Below are positions 6,272-9,203 of a DNA stretch of 9,203 bases, in pieces. Origin of the DNA: Chryseobacterium gleum (GTDB lineage Bacteria; Bacteroidota; Bacteroidia; Flavobacteriales_D; Sanyastnellaceae). Under the pieces are notes generated by a model. It saw only the letters and a program-made list of their open reading frames with translations. It was not told where the DNA came from and made no database searches. A program made the position numbers and the translations under genes. Each line of letters opens with the position of its first letter. Position 1 is the stretch's first letter. The DNA is taken from the NCBI GenBank assembly GCA_945883885.1, contig CAMCYM010000049.1, positions 1-9,203 on the forward strand, read 5' to 3'.

Positions 6272-7405
6272 ATCTACCTCCACATACCGTTTTGCAGAAA
6301 GGCTTGCGTCTACTGCGATTTCCATTTTTCAACTTCGTTTGAATCCCGTGGGGCGGTGCTGGATGCGATGTGCAAGGAAATCGCTGTGCGGCAACCGATG
6401 ACGGCGACATGGGGCACCCCGCGCACCTTGTACTTCGGAGGAGGAACCCCATCGCTTTTGACCCCGGACGAGCTGGGCCGGTTGTTCGACGCCATCGAAC
6501 GCGTGTTTCCGGATGCGGTTTGGGAAGAAGTCACCCTCGAGGCAAATCCGGAAGACATCACGCCACAGCTGCTTTCCGCGTGGAAATCCCTGGGCATCGA
6601 CCGCCTCTCCATCGGAATCCAAACCTTCGACGATCGCCTGTTGACCTGGATGAACCGTGCGCACTCCGGTGCGCAGGCCGAGGAAGCGGTGCGCCTCGCG
6701 CACTCCGCAGGATTCGAGCGCATCTCCATCGACCTCATCTACGGCCTGCCCGGCTGCACCCCGGAGGCACAATCACGCGCCATCGATCGCGCACTGGCCC
6801 TGCCCGTGACCCACCTATCTGCCTATGCGTTGACGGTCGAGCCTCGGACCGCCCTCGGGCACCGTGTAGCCCAAGGAAGTGAGCGCCCTGCCCCGGACGA
6901 ATCCGTGGAGCGTGCCTACCTCGACCTGTGCGGGCGGGTGGCTGCCGGCGGCGGCGCGCATTACGAAGTCTCCAACTTCGCCCTCGCAGGCGGAGAACCG
7001 GCTGTGCACAACCGATCGTATTGGGCAGGCTTGCCGTATTTGGGCATCGGACCCGGCGCGCACGGATTTACGACCACCCGCAGGTATGCAAACGTGGCCC
7101 ACAACCTCCGCTATGCGCAAGCTGTCGCACGGGGCGAGGGGTTTGAGACCGCCGAAGTGCTCACGCTCCAGGACCGCTACAACGAGCACATCATGACGGG
7201 ACTTCGAACGGCACAAGGCCTCTCGCCGGATGCCCTGGAGTCCGCCTTCGGACTGCGGCCGGACCGGGACGAGCCACTCGCCTGGACCCGCGCACTGCAG
7301 ACGGGTGAACTCGTGCCTGCGGATGCTCCCGGATTCTGGCGGATTCCCGAAGCCTCATGGATGGTCGGCGATACCATCGCCGCGCGGTTTTTCCACGTGG
7401 ACTGA
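6263..7405 (+). CDS. hemW: Radical SAM family heme chaperone HemW
   Basis: The product (380 aa) belongs to the HemN-like radical SAM proteins but has HemW features. HemW binds heme and is thought to deliver it to membrane hemoproteins such as respiratory enzymes. The [4Fe-4S] motif is CX3CX2C at C11, C15 and C18, preceded by GIYLHIPF. The SAM-binding GGGTPS lies at 59-64. Other core motifs are LEANPEDIT (92-100), DRLSIGIQTF (113-122), SIDLIYGLPG (155-164) and YEVSNFA (234-240). HNRSYW (249-254) is the HNxxYW motif associated with heme binding in HemW. The C-terminal domain begins near YNEHIMTGLRT (306-316). The start is a GTG at 6263, chosen because homologues begin within a few residues of YxHIPFC and no nearby ATG fits. 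Length is normal. The 3' end overlaps the convergent transporter by 51 bp. The CDS starts 40 bp from the divergent operon. Confidence 0.95.
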   Translation: MFGIYLHIPFCRKACVYCDFHFSTSFESRGAVLDAMCKEIAVRQPMTATWGTPRTLYFGGGTPSLLTPDELGRLFDAIERVFPDAVWEEVTLEANPEDITPQLLSAWKSLGIDRLSIGIQTFDDRLLTWMNRAHSGAQAEEAVRLAHSAGFERISIDLIYGLPGCTPEAQSRAIDRALALPVTHLSAYALTVEPRTALGHRVAQGSERPAPDESVERAYLDLCGRVAAGGGAHYEVSNFALAGGEPAVHNRSYWAGLPYLGIGPGAHGFTTTRRYANVAHNLRYAQAVARGEGFETAEVLTLQDRYNEHIMTGLRTAQGLSPDALESAFGLRPDRDEPLAWTRALQTGELVPADAPGFWRIPEASWMVGDTIAARFFHVD

Positions 7406-8290
7406 GCCCCGTTTCATCCACGCATCCACGCCCACGGCGCCGAGCAATACCGCTGCACCGGCATAAAACCCCACCCCCATGTGTTCCTCTTCACCGAAGA
7501 TCCAGAGTGCGAGCAAGATGCTGTAGACCGGTTCGAGGTTGATGGCCATCGCACAGGTAAAGGGTGACAACTGACGCATCACCTCGATGCCCATCAAAAA
7601 TGCAAAGGCAGTCGCTACCACGCCCAGCAAAACCAAGTAAAGGACATCCCCGGAAGGCACTGAAAAAACGGACACATCCCCGCCCGCCAGCAGGGCCACC
7701 ACACCCGCCGAAAGCAACGACGCACTGAGAAGTTCCACGCGCGTGAGGTTTGCCGAATCCGCCTGACGCACCAGCACCGAGTTGAATACGCTGAACGTAC
7801 CCCCCAGCAGGGCAGAAAGCAGGGCCACCAAGGCACCGGCCACGAGGCGCGGGCCGGATTCCGTAGTGACGGTGTGGGCATCGTACACAATGAGGGACAA
7901 GCCGAGCAAGACCACCGTGGCCAACCCAAGCTCCCTTCGGTCCACTGGACGCCGGTGCACGGCCGGTTCGATGAGTCCCACAAAAAAAGGCACCGTCGCG
8001 ATGACCGCGAGCGCAACCGACACGTTGCTCAACTTGATGGCCGCAAAAAATGCCATCCAGTGGGCCGCAGCCACCGCCCCGACCCCGGCCGCCTTCCACC
8101 ACAAGCGGCTCGGCAGTCGCCGGATGCGCCCCGTCCACGCCATCCACCCGGTCACCGCAGCGCCCCCGATGGCCACGCGCCAAAAAACCAGCGGACCCGC
8201 ATCCAGCGAAATCAGCTTGCCGAGGATCCCGGTAAACCCGAAGATGAACACCAGCAGGTGCATCATCGCGAGACTTTGTCCACGCGTCAC
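7355..8290 (-). CDS. EamA-family (DMT superfamily) membrane transporter
   Basis: A 311-aa inner-membrane protein with about ten hydrophobic segments arranged as two EamA repeats (roughly residues 8-135 and 150-287). Visible marks are the N-terminal FGFTGILGKLISLDAGPLVFWR, where members of this family have the first helix and an FxR ending, and NLEPVYSILLALWIFGE at 251-267, the characteristic NxEPV...GE segment of the second repeat. Members export or import small metabolites such as amino acids, but substrate cannot be read from sequence. The start is taken as GTG 8290, giving a short cytoplasmic lead before TM1 and lying exactly 4 nt after a perfect -7 box; ATGs at 8266 and 8263 are alternatives. 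The last 17 residues after the final TM are polar and encoded in the overlap with hemW, so they may be a late extension. Confidence 0.92.
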   Translation of the reverse strand: MTRGQSLAMMHLLVFIFGFTGILGKLISLDAGPLVFWRVAIGGAAVTGWMAWTGRIRRLPSRLWWKAAGVGAVAAAHWMAFFAAIKLSNVSVALAVIATVPFFVGLIEPAVHRRPVDRRELGLATVVLLGLSLIVYDAHTVTTESGPRLVAGALVALLSALLGGTFSVFNSVLVRQADSANLTRVELLSASLLSAGVVALLAGGDVSVFSVPSGDVLYLVLLGVVATAFAFLMGIEVMRQLSPFTCAMAINLEPVYSILLALWIFGEEEHMGVGFYAGAAVLLGAVGVDAWMKRGSVHVEKPRGDGIADHP

Positions 8291-8294
8291 CCCG

Positions 8295-8302
8295 CAAATC
8301 TA
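8295..8302 (-). promoter_or_regulatory. Bacteroidota-type -7 box (TAGATTTG) for the EamA transporter
   Basis: The minus-strand octamer TAGATTTG matches TAnnTTTG at all six fixed positions and ends 4 nt (CGGG) before the GTG at 8290. This supports that GTG as the start and suggests a leaderless transcript. No TTTG/TTG element is evident at the usual -33 distance, which would fall inside the divergent gene's coding region. Confidence 0.55.
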
Positions 8303-8306
8303 CCCG

Positions 8307-8314
8307 TAACTTTC
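8307..8314 (+). promoter_or_regulatory. Candidate -7 box (TAACTTTC) for the CBM9/DOMON-EEP gene
   Basis: TAACTTTC matches TAnnTTTG at five of six fixed positions and ends 4 nt (CCTC) before the ATG at 8319. Only 4 bp separate it from the opposite-facing box at 8295-8302. A TTTG at 8275-8278 is 28 bp upstream, too far for a standard -33 partner. Confidence 0.45.
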
Positions 8315-8318
8315 CCTC

Positions 8319-9203
8319 ATGATTCGCTTCTTTTTTGCAGCCGTTGCGCTCTGTTTTACCGCCGCCTCCGGCGCCGGCCAAATCGTCCTCGACGGCCGCT
8401 TCGACGACTGGAACGGAATCCCTGTCACGGATGCCCCTGCCGGTTCGCCGCTGCTGAAATCCATGCGCGCCACAGTGACGGAAGACCGTTTGGCGCTTCG
8501 CCTCGACCTCCATGCCGATGTCGCCCTCGACGAAACCATCTTGCCGAACGCGCTCAAACTCCTCATCGACACGGATGCAAACCCCTCCACAGGAGCGAAC
8601 TACGCGAATTCCGGCCTGGGCATCGACGTGCTCATCGATTGGGCAGACCGTCAGGTCATCCGCTACGCCGGGACCGGTGGGAGCGGGTCGCTCAATGCCA
8701 TCGGCACCCTGGCTTCGCCGACCTATTCCGGGGACCGTTTCGAGATTTCCATCGACCGCGCACTGCTCGGATTGCCGGGTTCGGTATGTCGGATTGCTTG
8801 GCACGATGCCACCGGCGGCACCCTGATGCCTGCGGGCGGATTGCCGGTCGGGCTCACTGCGCTGCCGTTTGCCCACGCGCCCGTGCCGCTGGAACGGGCC
8901 CCCGGGACAGCGGTTCGGGCCGTGTTTTGGAACGCAAACACCCGCATCGGTCAGCCCGCTGCCGAAGCGGCCATGCAACGGATCCTCCAAGCCACAGCCC
9001 CCGATGTCGTCGCGCTCTCCGAGGTCAGCGACAACACCCCGGCCCAAGTGGCCGCCCTGCTCAATGCGTGGCTGCCCGGCACGCCCGCATGGACGGTCGT
9101 CAAGGACGATTACGATTTGATGGTCGCCACCCGCCTGCCGGTGCTGAGTGCGCACCCGGCCATCAACCGGCAGTTTCCGGTCGTGCTCGATGCCGGCACG
9201 ACG
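8319..9203 (+). CDS. Secreted protein: CBM9/DOMON-like module plus endonuclease/exonuclease/phosphatase domain, cut at window edge
   Basis: An ATG at 8319 opens a frame that stays open for 295 codons to the right edge, so the C-terminus is missing. Residues 1-20 are a signal peptide (RFFFAAVALCFTAASGAG, cleavage before Q21). The mature protein begins IVLDGRFDDWNGIP (22-35), typical of the CBM9/DOMON-like beta-sandwich. LKLLIDTDANPSTG (79-92) and GIDVLIDW (101-108) follow as in that fold, which ends near residue 190. From about 198 an EEP (exonuclease III/DNase I-like) fold starts: VRAVFWNANTRIG with the usual early Asn (N205 or N207), then APDVVALSEVSD (227-238) with E235 as the expected metal-binding Glu. 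The later catalytic His/Asp residues lie beyond the window. Extracellular nuclease, phosphodiesterase or phosphatase are all possible. The strong signal peptide implies action outside the cytoplasm. Module calls are from remembered motifs. Confidence 0.82.
   Translation, partial: MIRFFFAAVALCFTAASGAGQIVLDGRFDDWNGIPVTDAPAGSPLLKSMRATVTEDRLALRLDLHADVALDETILPNALKLLIDTDANPSTGANYANSGLGIDVLIDWADRQVIRYAGTGGSGSLNAIGTLASPTYSGDRFEISIDRALLGLPGSVCRIAWHDATGGTLMPAGGLPVGLTALPFAHAPVPLERAPGTAVRAVFWNANTRIGQPAAEAAMQRILQATAPDVVALSEVSDNTPAQVAALLNAWLPGTPAWTVVKDDYDLMVATRLPVLSAHPAINRQFPVVLDAGTT

Noticed and set aside
7392..7401. 10-bp palindrome TCCACGTGGA at the end of hemW
   Set aside because: It has no spacer for a hairpin, is within coding sequence, and is short enough to occur by chance.
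8275..8278. TTTG as a -33 element for the EEP gene
   Set aside because: It is 28 bp from the -7 candidate, too far for the usual spacing, and lies inside the transporter's coding region.
7491..9155. 554-aa open frame on the minus strand
   Set aside because: It lies antisense to the EEP gene and in another frame of the EamA gene, is rich in Gly, Arg and His, and shows no domain. It is a by-product of high GC.
1..9203. Mobile elements, CRISPR arrays, phage or defence genes
   Set aside because: I looked for transposases, repeated spacers, terminal repeats and known defence motifs and saw none; coding density and composition look even throughout.

Overview
The window is a compact, gene-dense piece of a GC-rich chromosome (about 60% GC by eye, not computed), most likely from a member of the Bacteroidota. 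Three things point there. There is a PorP/SprF-type outer-membrane protein beside a protein with a type IX secretion (T9SS) type B sorting domain. Start codons lack Shine-Dalgarno sequences. Several genes have the Bacteroidota-type -7 promoter box TAnnTTTG just upstream. The family or genus cannot be fixed from this sequence.

Left part (1-2300). A secreted protein of unknown function runs off the left edge on the minus strand. Upstream of it, also on the minus strand, are an intrinsic terminator, tRNA-Leu(CAA) and the tRNA's promoter box. typA/bipA, a ribosome-associated GTPase, is transcribed divergently from the tRNA.

Middle (2260-6222, minus strand). Four genes form a tight apparent operon, read from right to left: a biotin carboxyl carrier protein, a secreted Cys-rich protein with an Ig/PKD-like region and a T9SS type B C-terminal domain, a PorP/SprF family protein, and a two-TM sensor histidine kinase. 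The first two junctions are 4-bp ATGA overlaps. The third is an 11-bp gap if the kinase starts at its ATG. The cargo and PorP/SprF genes very likely act together in T9SS export or surface anchoring. Why the biotin carrier and the kinase share the transcript is unclear.

Right part (6263-9203). hemW (radical-SAM family heme chaperone, GTG start) is divergent from the operon across 40 bp. It is convergent with, and overlaps by 51 bp, an EamA/DMT-family transporter on the minus strand. Divergent from the transporter across 28 bp is a secreted protein with an N-terminal CBM9/DOMON-like module and the start of an endonuclease/exonuclease/phosphatase domain. It runs off the right edge.

Most genes are ordinary housekeeping or T9SS-related genes. 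I see no phage, IS element, CRISPR array or clear new system. The most interesting signals are regulatory: -7-like boxes placed exactly 4 nt before several start codons, suggesting leaderless transcripts; back-to-back promoters in a 28-bp gap; and inverted repeats at the typA leader, the typA stop codon and the hemW start. No gap between genes exceeds 100 bases.
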